From Eupeodes corollae (lineage: Eukaryota; Arthropoda; Insecta; Diptera; Syrphidae): a stretch of DNA of 64,000 nt. Location: contig NC_079148.1 of NCBI RefSeq assembly GCF_945859685.1, positions 141,605,133 through 141,669,132 of the forward strand, given 5' to 3'. Positions within the stretch are counted from its first letter, which is position 1, and every line of letters begins with the position of its first letter. Shown here piece by piece: positions 1 through 12,678 of the stretch. Position numbers and translations under genes: made by a program. The notes under the pieces are model-generated. The model did not search any database. It saw nothing but the letters and a program-made list of their open reading frames with translations, and was not told where the DNA came from.

Positions 1-480
1 CAAGAAGAACAACAGCAAATCGACATCAAATTTTTGTTTGACTTGATATGATATGACTTGAAGTCAAATTCTTTAAGCCGACTTAGTTTTAGTTGGAAAA
101 CATTTGTATGGGAAAAAGAAAAGGGCTGTTATTGAAATTTTTCTCGCCGAGAAAACCATTCTTGATCTTCAACGAACATTTTAAAAAAAGAATCGGCCAA
201 ATTGATCCAGGCGTTGTTGAGTTATGCGGTAACCAACACATGTTTCGATTCATTTTTATATTTAATAATACAGCATTTTGTTATTAGGCATTCTGAGTAT
301 ACAGCATCTTCGAATACATAATGTAAAACATACACAATTCTGAAATTTAACTATTTTAATGCGGATTTTTAGAGTTTGTACTGTTTCATTCTTAGTAATA
401 GCGTAGCTTTTATCTATCAAATGTTAAAAATAAATTATATCAACATAGCGGGCTTTTTAAAAATGAAACTCTTATATATA
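1..480. other. intergenic, no gene seen
   Basis: A+T-rich sequence with only short, low-complexity reading frames. I recognise no domain, RNA gene or repeat before the mariner-like terminus at 481. Confidence 0.5.
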
Positions 481-1602
481 GGGTGATTTTTTAAAAGCTG
501 TAGGAAAGTTTTCGAAAAAAAAACACATCAAATTCCAAAAAATGCATGAAATATTTATTTGAATCGATAGTACAGTACATCCAATTTAATGTTTGAAGAC
601 TATTTCATGCAAATGTTGACCTTGAATGCGCCTCAAATGGTCCGGTCGCTTAGTCCAATTTTGACATACTCTTTTCAACATTTTGGCCGGTATATTACGA
701 ATAAATGCTGCAATGTTGTCTTTTAATGCGTCAATTAAAGTGGGCTTGTCTTTATAAACATGATCTTAAACATAACTCCACAAAAAAGAGTCTAAAGGCG
801 TTAAATCGCACGATCTAGGTGACCAATTCACCAGTCCCGGACGTTATCACCGTCATCGCCTACTAATGAGTCCATAGTTGCGCGTGCTGTGTGGCATGTG
901 GCATCGTCTTGTTGAAACCACAAGTCATGCAAGTCAAGCTCTTGCATTTTGAGCACAAAAAAGTTGGATATCATCTCACGGTAGCCCTCACCATTCACAA
1001 TAACGTTACGATTCGCATCATCTTGGAAGAATGAGCTTCGTCGCTGAACACAATTTTTTGATAAAAAGTGAATCTTCGGAAAACTTTCCAAGAACCCATT
1101 CACCAAAAATTATACGTTGGAGTAGGTTGTTCGGCTTTTTATCTTGCACAAGCTATATTTTGAAAAGCATCACACCTAAATCCCTCCTCAAAATTGTCCA
1201 CGTTGTTGAGTAACAGAGGCCCAATTTCTGCAAACGGAGACGAATCGATAATTGATGGTCAGCATTAACACTGACCGATAAAGCTGCGATATTTTTTTAG
1301 TTCGCACTAAAGAACCAACAATGTAAATTTGGTGCGAAATTTAGTCATAATAGCCCGAATAGCCGCTTCAGTTTGTCGATTAAACTGACAATAAAATGGA
1401 AAAGTGCGCGAAGAACTTTCTTAACAGATCACGTATTTTGATAATGAAATTTAATAATTTGCAAGCTTTGTTCGTTTGTAAGACAATTCGTGGGTAAATT
1501 ATAGACAAATTTGAAGATGTTTGACAGTGAAACAAAACACGAATAGTTCTTCAGCTGGTTTAAACCAGTATAGCCAAAAAGATTAGAGCAACAAAATCAC
1601 CC
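481..1602 (-). mobile_element. mariner-like DNA transposon, decayed
   Basis: The left end reads gggtgatttt (481-490) and the right end aaaatcaccc (1593-1602), a 10-bp perfect terminal inverted repeat. A TA dinucleotide precedes the left end; the right flank has mutated. The interior carries a broken transposase on the minus strand. At about 1.1 kb it is close to the length usual for mariner elements, but the first half of the coding region is scrambled, so it is a dead copy. Family identity comes from the transposase motifs and not from the ends alone. Confidence 0.75.
597..1106 (-). pseudogene. mariner-like transposase, C-terminal half
   Basis: Read on the minus strand, positions 1106-828 are open and contain LWFQQDDATCHTARATMDSL, matching the block around the second catalytic aspartate of mariner-type DDE/D transposases (usual form FQQDGA..H.A; here G is D). 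The frame shifts near 830. In another frame, down to about 600, it continues with VNWSPRSCDLTPLDSFLW, which holds the third catalytic aspartate, then a stop, then a recognisable C-terminal tail (KDKPTLIDALKDNIAAF, WTKRPDHLRR). The region of the first aspartate is not recognisable. The enzyme would cut and rejoin its own terminal repeats; this copy cannot, because of the frameshift, the stop and the missing N-terminal half. Confidence 0.75.
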
Positions 1603-2020
1603 TTTAAATGATAATTGGAAGGTCTATTGAGTTTAAATTGGTGAAAGGCGTTGAGTCACATTACTTTTAAACGAAATTATATAGCTAGATCTATTCATTT
1701 ACTTCATAGCAAATTACTTACAAACATTTATTCTTATAAGTAAGCGAACAATCCTAAATAAAAACTAAACATTGTAAGAGGCTTCATCTCTTACGAAATA
1801 AAATATCACTGTACTTAATAATTACTTTGCTCATAATAATCAAATTAAAGCTTATTTATTTTTCACTGTTTCCATGTAATGAGTAATAAAGAAGTTTTGT
1901 TCAAGTTAATACGTTTTGTTTCTTATTTTGATCAAGAAAAGCCCTATAAAATACTCTTTGAAGGAAAAATCGCAAGATCATGTTGAGAATTTAAAAAAGT
2001 AATGTATGAAAAGTTAATGT
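1603..2020. other. intergenic, no gene seen
   Basis: A+T-rich spacer between the mariner-like element and the RTE-like fragment. Nothing recognisable. Confidence 0.4.
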
Positions 2021-2520
2021 CTATCAAGGTTGGAAAAGATCTCACCGATGCATTTGATGTCAAAAAAGGTTTTAGGCAAGACGATGCATTGTCATACGAC
2101 TTCTTCAATATCGTTCTGAAAAGAATTGTGCAAAACTCAACCGTCAACATAAGAGGCACAAATTTTCAAAGGTCCATCCAATTACTCGGATGATATTGAC
2201 ATAATTGGAAGATCAAAGCGTGATGTCAGTAGAGCGTTTTTGATCATTGCGACGGAAGCGAAGAAGATAGGTTAGTGGTAAATGAAGGCAAGACCAAGTT
2301 AATGCTGTCAATTAGTAATTGAGAAGTAAAGTCTTCTCGAGCATCTAAAATCAAAATCTATCGGCGAATCAGGTGGCGCACGCAGGTGGGTGAAGACCTC
2401 GACCAACTTGGCGTGCAAAACTGGGGAAAGCTAGCTAGGCACCGAGCTGGCTGGAGACGCATGTCGGTTGAGGCCAATGTCCGCCTCGGACTGTAGTGTC
2501 ACCGTAATTAAGTAAGTAAT
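2021..2520 (+). pseudogene. RTE-like non-LTR retrotransposon, internally deleted copy
   Basis: This is a shortened relative of the copy at 17139-19009. It shares the stretch encoding DAFDVKKGFRQ (a reverse-transcriptase block), then IVQNSTVNIRGTNFQRSIQLL, then ATEAKK. It jumps to the part encoding LRSK.SRASKIK and again to the C-terminal RWRTQVGEDLDQLG block, so at least two internal deletions relative to the longer copy can be read. The catalytic YADD is lost around 2190. The 3' end is the same taagtaag tail (about 2510-2520) as in the longer copy. It is 5'-truncated and dead. RTE assignment is tentative. Confidence 0.7.
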
Positions 2521-5500
2521 TAAAGGTAATGTATTTAATGAAGAGCATAACGATATTTCTAATGAAATTCAACTTTTCAAAATTGGGCAACAATGTCTAA
2601 ATATTTTTACTACAGTAGCTCTTTCGTGAAGTTCAACAAATAAATTGTACGATCCCATCGGTTTATATTGTTGTGCATTTTGGAGGAACTTTATTCAATT
2701 TTTCAAAGATTTGTACTTTTAAATCGAAACTACTTCTAGAATGTTTAAAATATCACGTTTTCTTTTCTGATGCACAGAATTGTATCATACTGCAAAAGTT
2801 TGATACATATGTATAAAGTAAGTTGTTAGATTTTACTTCCCCTTAAGTCGAAATGTTTTTGAAAAAAAAAGAAAGGTTCCAAAAATTTCAAGAAAAGCTT
2901 CTTTTTAAAGAAGAAAATATTAATATTGAAAAGTAAGATCCTTAATACTAGATGTGAATATGTACAGTGTCTTGGCAAAGTGTCAAGACGGTAGAAAAGA
3001 TTTTGCAAAAGTAGTTATTATGGTGGCTAAGTTTGTGAAAAAGGTGGCAACAAAATTAGACATATACAATTTTCCTTATAAAAAGTTTTGGTATGCTGTT
3101 GCAAATATACGTTTTAAGTTTGAATCGTTGAAAAAATTTGTAATTACTTTTTAAAAATCCAAACAAAAAATTAAGACTTTTAAAGAAATTCTAGTTTTCG
3201 ATTTTTAACCAAAAAACTGTTAGATTTGGTCTTAAAAATTAGAAAACAAAAACGCCTTACACGAATGTGCGAAATCCTAAGCCCCAAATGTAAACGCAAT
3301 CTGCTCAATGGTTTTAGTTTTAATGGTAAGGACAGACATACAGGCCGACAGACAGAATTGCTTTAAACCTTTTTTCGACTTCTCTACCATCGCAACATTA
3401 AGTTTGATTAAAAAATATCAGTTTAAAATTTCTTTCTTTGCAACTTAAGTTGCTTGAAAGTTTGGAACTACGAGTATATTCCCTAAATCCAAATTCTTCA
3501 ATGTTGACTTTATAAAACAAAAACAAACTATGGCCAGAAGTAAATCAATTTACAATAAATTTACCATAAAACTCATGAATTTTAGTGGTCATAACTTATA
3601 TCTCAGACACAACCAGAAATTTGGCTTTAAAAAACTTGAAACCCAAAATTAACCACCATAAATAGGTCATGAATTTCTCTTTAAAAATCACTTATATAAA
3701 AATTTTCAAGAACATTCCTTTTTTGCTCATAAATAATAAATAATACCGCATATGAACATTTTTATACTTACATCATGCTCAGCTCTCAGGCTCACCTCAA
3801 CGGAAGCAATCGTTTAACCTCTGATGGTTGATTGCGTTCGTTGTCGTTGAATGGTTGGTTGGTTGGATTTATATATTCAATAAATTGAAAAAATAAAAGA
3901 TTAAACGTGCCTCAAAATTCCACAAAATAAAAAATCCTTGAAAATCCTATAAAATTCTCATAATACGTTCAGTTCATATGTGTATAGTTTTATATATTTT
4001 TTCATATATCCAAAAAACCAGCCTCATGAAATCATAAAAGTCCTTTTTTTCCTTTCCTTTTCTCCGCATTGAATGATTTCATTCCTGGTTTTTACTTCAA
4101 CAAATTGATAAGAAAAAAATATCCCAAAACACACAGCATACCTTTATCCCATATATTAGAACCCATTTAACATCAATCTTGATTGTTCACCATTTTTCTT
4201 CCAGGATTTCCTTTCTTTTCTCTTTTTTTTGTTTTTGTTTTGGGTTTGGTTTTGTTTGCTTTTCTTTATTTCTTATTTTTTTGGGTCAAATGAAATCATT
4301 CGACAGAGTTCACAAAACAAATTGTGCATAACATAATCTCACTTCAAACATCATTCGCATCGATAAGGATATATCCAAAAGGATACCTATATATACATAA
4401 ACATACATAAAGTTGTTGTTGTTTATTGCATCATATCGGTCCAAAGTATCATCAATCAAGTTCTGGGAACAAAAAAATAAACTAAATCAAAATCAGGTCC
4501 TGTCAATCTTGTATATATATGTATCTGAGTTATGTATCTCCATTCCAGACAAACTTACTAATAGATTTTCACCAGACAAAATATAACAACAAAAAAGGAG
4601 GAAAAATATCCTGAAATACTCTTTTGCATATGTCAGGCAACAGCGAATTGCCTCACTGGAAGGAAAACACGACGACGACGACGAGAATGAGAACGACGAC
4701 AAAATGACAGAGTATCACTTTTTAAGTCGTCCATAAAAGCTTACGAGAAAAATATGATAATATGAAGCATTTTGTTTAGCCCTTTTTCCACACCACCACC
4801 CCCCTCTTGACACCCTCCGCCCATCAGTTCTTCTTTAATCGGAATAAATATTTTGTTTTCAAGGATATTATGTATATTGTCGTTGCGGGTATTCTTGTTT
4901 TTTTGGAAAACAAACAGGATATGTTTGCATGTTTTCTGTCTTCTGGTCGAAGTTTGACACAAATACAATTCTGGAAATTTCTTATTAGAAAATAAAAATA
5001 AAAAAGAACGAATTTTGAATAAATTTTCTCCTTCATGTTATTAAAGGATATGTATATTTTTATTATATTTTATCGATTAATTATTCTAGAAGACTGAATA
5101 AAAAATATCGCAAAAAGGGACCAAATACTGCAGTGTTAAAGGGTTAAGTATTTTTTTTGTGATAAAATTAAACTTAAAATACGACCTTGAGAACTTGCTT
5201 TTCAATATTCGCCATCAAGAGTCAAGTTTCTATAAGAAATCAAACAGTCCTTATGCAAATTTATTTTAATATACTTTTGAAAAATTATTCCATATTTTCA
5301 TAATGATGGACAAAATATTGAATTTAATTTATGGTTTTAAGGATCAAATTTTATGGATTTTTTATTGTTTATTTTATTTATTATGATTTTTAAAAATTTT
5401 GATTAAATTTAAAGTTTCAAACAAAAATAAAATCTTGACACATTCTGAGGTGAGTTTGACATTTTAAATTTAATTTGATTTTATTTGTAGAAAAATTAAC

Positions 5501-5734
5501 TTTTTCAAATTTTTTAAAAATTACAATTCTGGTTTTATTGTATTTACGGAGAACAAAAGAACGAAGTTATATTCAACACAGCAAAAATGTCAAATTTTAT
5601 GGTGAGATGCAATTCAATCAAAATTTGATTACTCTTAGGCAACGAAACTTATTTATTATACCCAAACAATCTAGAGGTTTAGACATTAACAAATTAATCA
5701 AAGAAAACTTTCGATCAAAAATTAATTTGTACTG
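2521..5734. other. long intergenic stretch, no gene seen
   Basis: A+T-rich, with homopolymer runs and a short GAC repeat near 4673-4690. The open frames here are short and of biased composition, with no domain I recognise. A run of CAGACA-type repeats around 3330-3350 may be a scrap of a dispersed repeat, but I cannot place it. Confidence 0.4.
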
Positions 5735-5739
5735 AAGCA

Positions 5740-7296
5740 AGAAAATTCGGGCCGTTAATTCTAGTGATCCGAGTAAGTATCCGCAAATTAACAAGATCTT
5801 TAGGAGGAATGATCAGAACGACCTTCCTTGTCTGAAGCTTCAGAGGACGACAGAGAACAGGGACGTACTTCCGACAGCAGATCCAGGAGACGTGTACAAG
5901 GTGAATCCTAGAATTCGCCCTAATCACGACCTGCAGAATAGAACCCTGCAGCACCACTTCTTCCTCGGTTTTACCAGGTTCAATGACGAAAACTTGGCAA
6001 ATGCCATCATCACCGAGCAAAACGGTACTAATACTCTATTAGTCGCCAAAATAGAGCTCCAGCATATCTTCATTTTATTAGAGAAAAAGAAGTCAACAGG
6101 TGTCGATGGTATACTAAACATTGTACTAAGACATTTACCTCAGGCAGCTTTGGACATTTATACCACTCTGTTTAACAACTTTCTGATTAATGTATATTAT
6201 CCGGTCCTATCGAAAACAGCTTTGGTGCATTTTCTGCCGAAAAAGGGAAAGGACAACTCCAATCCGGCGAATCTCCGGTCGAGAAGTCTTCTGCAAAGTA
6301 TAAGTTAGGTATTCGAAAAGATTATAAATAAAGCTCTGTCCAAGTAAGCTTAGTAGAACAAAATAATTGAGGATAATCAGTTCGGCTTTAAGACGGGATA
6401 TGACATTATTCATGCTGCGTCTAGCTTGTTTCTGATATCTAGTGGAACAAATCTAAAAGACAATGTGCGGGTGCTTGTCTGGATGGCTCGGAAAAGGCTT
6501 TCGACACCGTATGGTTAGAGGGTCTCTATCTAAAGTTAAACAGACTTGGTATAAGTAAACCACAGTTGTATATGCCAAAATCTTTGATATTAAAAATAGT
6601 CTTCAACAGCGGTTAACTCGCAGATCTTATTCAGCATGTACACCAGTGATCTGATAGCAAGTCTGACTCAGGGAATAGCGTACGCCAATGACCTAATTGC
6701 GTACAGAACGGCCCCAAAAATTGAGGTTATCAAGACACTTTTGCAGGGTGACTTCGACAAGATTCAGCAATATTGCGATGACTGGAAATTGAAAATCAAC
6801 TTTCACAAATGCGAAACTATTCTGTTTAGAGAAAGAACTGGAAAAATCTTGTGATCGTTGGATAAAATCTACAGCCGCTGTAGAATAAAAGTCTAGTAAA
6901 TTATGTACTCGTACGTTAGCATCTGGTGGGATCAGTACTTGTATTTCGAGAGACATATGAGTGGTGCTCTAGTCGGAGCTAGGGGAGTCTTTGCCGTGAC
7001 AAAACGGTTGTTTTTTTAGCACCCATCTTGACAACAGGGTGAAGGTGATTTGCTACATGGCCCTTATCCGGCCGATGATTGCCAATGGGTGCCTGGTATG
7101 GTTCAACGTTGCCCCATCTCAAATGGAAAAGATTCGGGTGTTTGAGAGACAATGTCTGCGACGTTGCCTTGAACTACACAGAACACGAGAGTTGGAATAC
7201 AAACATTACTATTTCAACCAGGTTCTATACAACAGAGCAAACATAAACAGAATAGATAATTTCTTGCTGAAGCTTAAGAGGGATAGCATTGCGTGA
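5740..7296 (+). pseudogene. LOA-like reverse transcriptase ORF, broken
   Basis: Three separated open blocks can be read. 5892-6308 covers the start of the reverse-transcriptase domain (KKKSTGVDGILNIVLRHLP, then LPKKGKDNSNPANLRS, equivalents of the K..PGPDGI and NYRPI motifs). 6636-6854 covers the palm motif region with AYANDLIAYR at 6678-6707. 7039-7296 is the conserved C-terminal block MALIRPMIANGCLVWFNVA followed by MEKIRVFERQCLRRC, which resembles LOA/Bilbo-type elements. Frameshifts and stops separate the blocks and the region around 6310-6630 is damaged. The active-site motif is YAND, not the usual YADD, as in the second copy. Confidence 0.7.
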
Positions 7297-7770
7297 GCGA
7301 TGTCGTCGACTAACATCTTAATTTTTGGGTCTTACTACCCCAACAATGAGAATGTCATTTAAAGTTGTCTAGGGAGTTGGTCTTAGGTTTAAGGATTAGG
7401 TTAGGGACAGTCAGGTTAGCACCAAAAAGTGGCTGTTCTGTATATCTTAAGTAGTTTTAAGTATAGTTAGTTTTAAGTAGTTTAAGTATTATAATGGGTT
7501 TCAGTTTTTTTAAAATTTAGTTTTAAGTTTTATATAAAATAAAAAATTATGATAAAGATACCACGTTTTTTTGATTTTTTCTGCTTTTAGATTAAACATT
7601 TTGGCATTTAGTATTAAAATTGTTCTTAGGCAGAAAGGCAGTAGTTATAAGATAATAGACTAACTCAGAGCACCCGCATAGAGCCAGTAAGATATTTTTT
7701 AAGTTTTTGAAATTTACGCTAGTTTTTTAAGAATGTTTGTTTAGCCTAAGATTTGGATAAAATAAAAACA
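5740..7770 (+). mobile_element. LOA-like non-LTR retrotransposon, 5'-truncated copy 1
   Basis: Coding remnants run from about 5740 to 7296, followed by about 470 bp of 3' untranslated sequence rich in ttttaagtagttttaag. That sequence has a counterpart in the copy at 47360-48870, including a block near 7665-7760 (cagagcacccgcatagagcc against agagtgtccgtatgggacc). The end is an A-rich tail near 7770. I could not find a convincing target-site duplication. The LOA assignment rests on the C-terminal block and is tentative. Confidence 0.7.
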
Positions 7771-7965
7771 AATTATTCATTATACTTATTTAAGAGCCGT
7801 TTATAAATTAGTTAGTTAAGATTGACAGTTTTGCTGTGTTAAATTATAACTTTGAGGTGAAATTTTTAAACCGACTTTTTTGTTTCTGAAGCAAGTTTCT
7901 GCCACTCGAAAAAGTGCTTATTTTAACAATGTTTTAATTTCCTTAAATTTTTTAATTTTTTTTAA

Positions 7966-8485
7966 TAAGCACACACTTAAGGGGCTATTGCTACCCTTTT
8001 TATGTAAAGACACAGTGTGCTGCATTTTTGGCGTATGTGATCATTCTACAAGAGGTGGTTGGTGATACACATACCGAGAATATTAAGATGTTCAGTCTCC
8101 TGATGCAAGTGCCATCCATGGATAATGGCAATGAGGGTATATCTCGCTTTAACGATACAGACAGCATTGCGTTTTCGAACCATTAAATTTCACGCAATTT
8201 TTTAATCGCCATTGTAGAATGCTGTTTAGGTCGAAATCATTAATAAAAATAAGAAAGAGTGTTGGAGATAGAACAGAGCCCTGGGGAACACCAGCATTTA
8301 TTTTTTGGTTTTCAGGCTTGCACCGATCGAATTCTACTTGTTTTCAACGGTATAAAAGGTAATTACCAAGCCAATGAAGCAGGGATTCAGGAAAACCGAA
8401 AGCACACATTTTCGATAAGAGGGCCTGATCCAAAATCCTATCAAATGCTTTTGAAATATTAAGTGCAATAATCCTAATTTCTCCA
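7966..8485 (-). pseudogene. Jockey-like LINE relic, family J copy 1
   Basis: Minus-strand reading gives scraps of a reverse-transcriptase core: KAFDRI, GVPQGSVLSP, then NCVKFNGSKTQCCL, and a downstream block ending NHQPPLVE. The same DNA wording recurs in the longer copy at 35430-37290, for example acaagaggtggttggtga (8049-8066 here, near 35850 there) and agccctggggaacaccag. Every frame is interrupted by stops, and the N-terminal and C-terminal ends are missing. Confidence 0.6.
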
Positions 8486-8534
8486 GAAAAAATAGATAAA
8501 AATCCTCATATTTATTCTAGAATTTTTAAATACA

Positions 8535-8640
8535 ATACAACTCGTCGGAAGAAAACATTTCCGATGAATGGAACCTCAGTATTGTTTGACCGATTCTGAA
8601 AAAATAGACTCTCTAAACTGCACTATATTTCCACAACCTT
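8535..8640 (+). pseudogene. RTE-like fragment
   Basis: About 100 bp encoding a broken version of SSEENISDEWNLSIV.PIL, then a degenerate LNC..Y block. It matches the segment near 17650-17745 of the longer RTE-like copy (WSEESMPDEWNFSIVCPI). Both flanks have lost similarity. Confidence 0.5.
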
Positions 8641-11600
8641 GTACGAGTTATATCTGGAGACAAACAACCAGACCTAAAACAACTCTCCAACTCATTACTT
8701 CGTGAGTGTTTTGGGACATCAGAACATTATAAGAACCAAAACCACCAATTTCGAAAATTTTAATTACCAACCTATTAAAGTGTGTGTATTCTACAAATTA
8801 AGTTTTTTTTTAATTATCCGACTACTATCTCTATAAACTCAAAAAGGATCTTCAAAAGGTTAAATAGGGACAAGAATGACGCAAAAGACTTCCTTATTCG
8901 TAATGAATCCTATAAGGAAATAGAAAAAACCAATATTTTAAGGATTATAAAAGGGTTTCAGCAAAAATTGTTTGCTTTGCTATTAAAAAATAAAGACAAA
9001 AACAAATATTTAGTGAGTTGAAAAACAATTAAATTTCCATAGCTTATTGAATAATGTGGCTTTAGAAACACAAAATCAAACAAGAAGAAACCCTTAGAAG
9101 CCAAACACCAATTAAGCTACAAAAGCAAACTTCAATTAAGTATAGATGAACAGTGTTGTTATACCGAGCATTTCCACTTCCTTAATAACACTTCCTTTCT
9201 TTCTTGGACTTTTTTTTAATTGGTTATTTTGTTTTAAACAAAGAGTCATTGTTTTGTTCTCCTTTGCCATGAAATATACATTTATAACAATACTGATTAA
9301 TAGCATAAAAAAGAATCCTTGATAAAATTGGAAGGCTTAAACAAAAATATCCACTCAATAAAATCTCATGATTATTTCATTTAAGCCGCCGCGCCGCAGC
9401 GCGCTAACGAATCATTTCCATTATTGATTTATTCAATTCAAAAATAAACAAAACAAACTTTAACTATGTCTCTATACCGCATTTTACTCTACTCCACTTC
9501 GCGAGCTAAAGGCAAATGTCCTTTATCCTTTTTTGTTTTGTGTATTGTGTTAATATTTTTTTGTTTATATTATTCACTGTCTTTCGGTATCCGCAATACG
9601 GGATGAATGCCTTTATTGTAAATTTTCTTCCGCTTTTTCAAAAGCTTTTAATTATCCCTAGAGGGATCAGCCAAGTATTTACAGTGCGGTTAAATTGATT
9701 AGGTACACACAAAACTTAATTTTGTAATAATTTTTTAAAATATAAGAATTATCAGATGACATTTTGTTTACTTTTTACTTTCATAGACTTGGAAATCATT
9801 GAACTTTAAGCTTCAGAATTTGTATTTGTAGAAAAAGAGAAAATTTTATTTAAATCCACCCATTGACTTGCCCACTTTTCTTTTTATATTTGAATTTTAT
9901 TCTAATACAAATTTGGATGTTGTAGGAGATGTTGAGATCCACTCTCAAGCTCATAGTCCTCTGTTCCATTGCCAAATCCACTTAAGAAAGAAGTTCAACC
10001 ATGAGAACCGCACTGTAAGATCAACATTATTATAAAGTGTGTATTGTGTACTTGACTTGGATGATTTAATTAAAAATTAATGAATGTCTATTATTATAAA
10101 TTGAATTAACTTCAATTTAGATGCCAATTAATAATGCTGCCGAAGCTATTTCGATGGATGGATAGAGAGATAAGTGCGAGAATTGTTAAACCTACTTCAT
10201 ATTTCATTTTTGCAAAAGGTCCTTATTTATCCTGATAATATTAATTATGAAGTTCGTCCTCTCCTTGAAGTGATGAAGAATTATTATTTAAAACAAATAA
10301 ACAAAAACTCCCTTAAATTCAATGAAAATTAAATGTATTTACTTTGAATTTCTAGTATAGACAAAAGCATCATAGGCCAAACAAAAAACATAAATATTTA
10401 ATCATGATAACACCATTTTAAGCTCCTATTGAAATAAAAGGATCATAATACTTATGTCTATATGTAAATATGTCCATCAACCTTAACGTGTTTATATTTA
10501 TGTTTATTTGAACCCAAGAACGAAGTGAAGTGCTGCAAACATTATGAATGATGGCTCTTTTTAGTTTCGTGTTAATGTGTTCAAGTTTATATGATTAATC
10601 ACTGACAATTCCATCTAACTCATTCTTCATATCCTTTTTTTTCAAATCGTAAAAACACTTCTCCTATACAAACTTCTATAAAGCTTTCATATAGCAAGGA
10701 CATAAGTTCCATATGCGCTATACCAAAGCTACACTTTGACTATATACAAAAGCCCCAAAACAACAAAAGGTTATTGAAAAATAGGTCAGAATGATAAATA
10801 ATTGTGCCCTCCGGACAGGACAACAGACAATATCGATTCACGCAAATCTTTCATCCAGTTGAGTATACATATATGACCTATTTCCATATATATATACAAG
10901 TCGGAATCCCCTTAAGGTAATACTTTGAACAACTGGAGAATAGGGAGCCGAGCATCATTAAGTCCCCAGCCATTGAGCTATGCATCATTTTTATTGCTTA
11001 ACTTATCTTCTTTTTTTAAAAAAGGATGCGGAAATGGGTGGTGGTGTTCTGTTCATAGTTCGGTAGCCATGGTGGTGGTGGACTCTTAGTGTGTCTATAT
11101 CCTCTCTTAGTGTTTCACCATTTTCACTCCATTTAACTACACACAAAAAATGGAACTATTGTTATGGCGAGGATGGGAAGTGGATTTCTTATTTGACTTC
11201 GTCGACAGAGTGAGTGTGACAGAAAGGGGAATAACAACGAACCATGAATTCTGGGTAATCCCTCCAATCAGTTCCTAATTTTCCATCAATCCCAACTCTT
11301 CCAACCGACTCAACAGACGACTAACAGGCAAGAAACAATGTTAACGTACATATGTGTATACTTCGATTCTGAAAGTTAATTCTCTGGTGTTTCCATTTTG
11401 CACAGTTCTGAAAAGACTAAAAGAAACCAACGTTTCATATATGGATTTATGTGTTATATCCTTTAAAACTATGTGAGAAAAACTATCAAGGCATTATCCA
11501 GTGTTGGCATGTTTAATGTTATATAGAAATCAATTTGGTGTTCTTACATGCTAAATATAGTTATCATTGTATTTCACTATTAAGGTTTTTGTTTAGAGAC

Positions 11601-12263
11601 TTAAAAGCCATTCAGAAAGTTGTAGTATTATGTTTAGTTTCGAAATGAAGCTAGTGAAATCGTTTCAATGAAGTTTCAGACATTTGATTTTATTACTATT
11701 TGACAAAAGAGAAAATGATTTTTCGCTATTAAATATCGCAACAATTCGTATAGATATAAAAGTATTTTGTATAGTACACAACCCTGAGGAACCCAACTGT
11801 AACTATTTCCAGTTCTTGTAGAGAAATAAAATATATTTGGCTATGGCCAATTTTCTGAGTTTACAAATCCGTTAAAGTAATATCTTGTGACCAATAATAA
11901 TTTCAAACCAAAGTTTTAAAGTAAATTTTATTAAAACAATTTTGAAATTGTGGGACAATTTTAATAGTAAATTGAAGTTTACTTTTTAAAAAACTTCCAA
12001 CTGAAACTATGTTTTCGTGGTCAGTATATATATTATATTTATATGTTATTTTATAAATAGGTCTTCCTTTTCCGGCTCTCATACTAAAACTATTTAAATA
12101 AATAAGTTTTCAAAAGCAAGATAATTTTCTGAATGAAAAACTTTAAAAATAATGTTTCAAAAGAAATGTTTCGTGTATTTGAAGGAACTTATCGAATGCA
12201 CAAACCATTCCTGTCATGTTTTGGGGACAGCTTTATTCTTTCGTTATTAAAGGCCTTGAGCAC
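8641..12263. other. long intergenic stretch, no gene seen
   Basis: A+T-rich sequence with no recognisable coding domain. A small G+C-rich patch (gccgccgcgccgcagcgcgc, about 9385-9405) stands out but is too short to interpret. Around 10800-11340 composition is more balanced and could hold host regulatory or intronic DNA, though nothing specific can be named. Confidence 0.4.
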
Positions 12264-12678
12264 AATTCACATGAGCACGACCAACGACCAACGAATGAAC
12301 GAATATTCGTCGATTTTGACATTTCTTTCTGATAAGCAGAGTAAAAAGCCAAGAGTCGATGTTCAATGTATAAAGTTTAATGATAGAATGCAAGTTACAA
12401 AAGATTATGAAAGTGAAGCGATTAAAAAGTTAATGTAACAACAATGTATTCAAGTGTAGATTGGAAAGCTAGTTCATAGGGTACTGTTGAATAAATTGTC
12501 ATCACACTTTCAAAAGAGAGTTTTTAATTCGTCGCGAATGAAGCCACAGCCGAACACCATTTACCACCGAAACCAAAATAAGAATAATTTTTTAGGTTAA
12601 GTAAGCGCTATTATTTTATTCGTTGCGAGTGTGAATAATGTGGAACGCGAATAAAGTTTGACAGTTCGTATCAACTAC

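Noticed and set aside
2954..3154. A small lysine-rich protein
   Set aside because: Composition follows the A+T-rich background, with no domain, no neighbours and no support beyond openness.
5715..6121. Minus-strand proteins of 65-101 codons
   Set aside because: They lie antisense to the LOA-like reverse-transcriptase frame at 5892-6308, which has the recognisable motifs.
12133..12438. A 101-codon plus-strand protein
   Set aside because: It runs into the inverted-repeat end at 12266 and shows no domain; the frame seems accidental.
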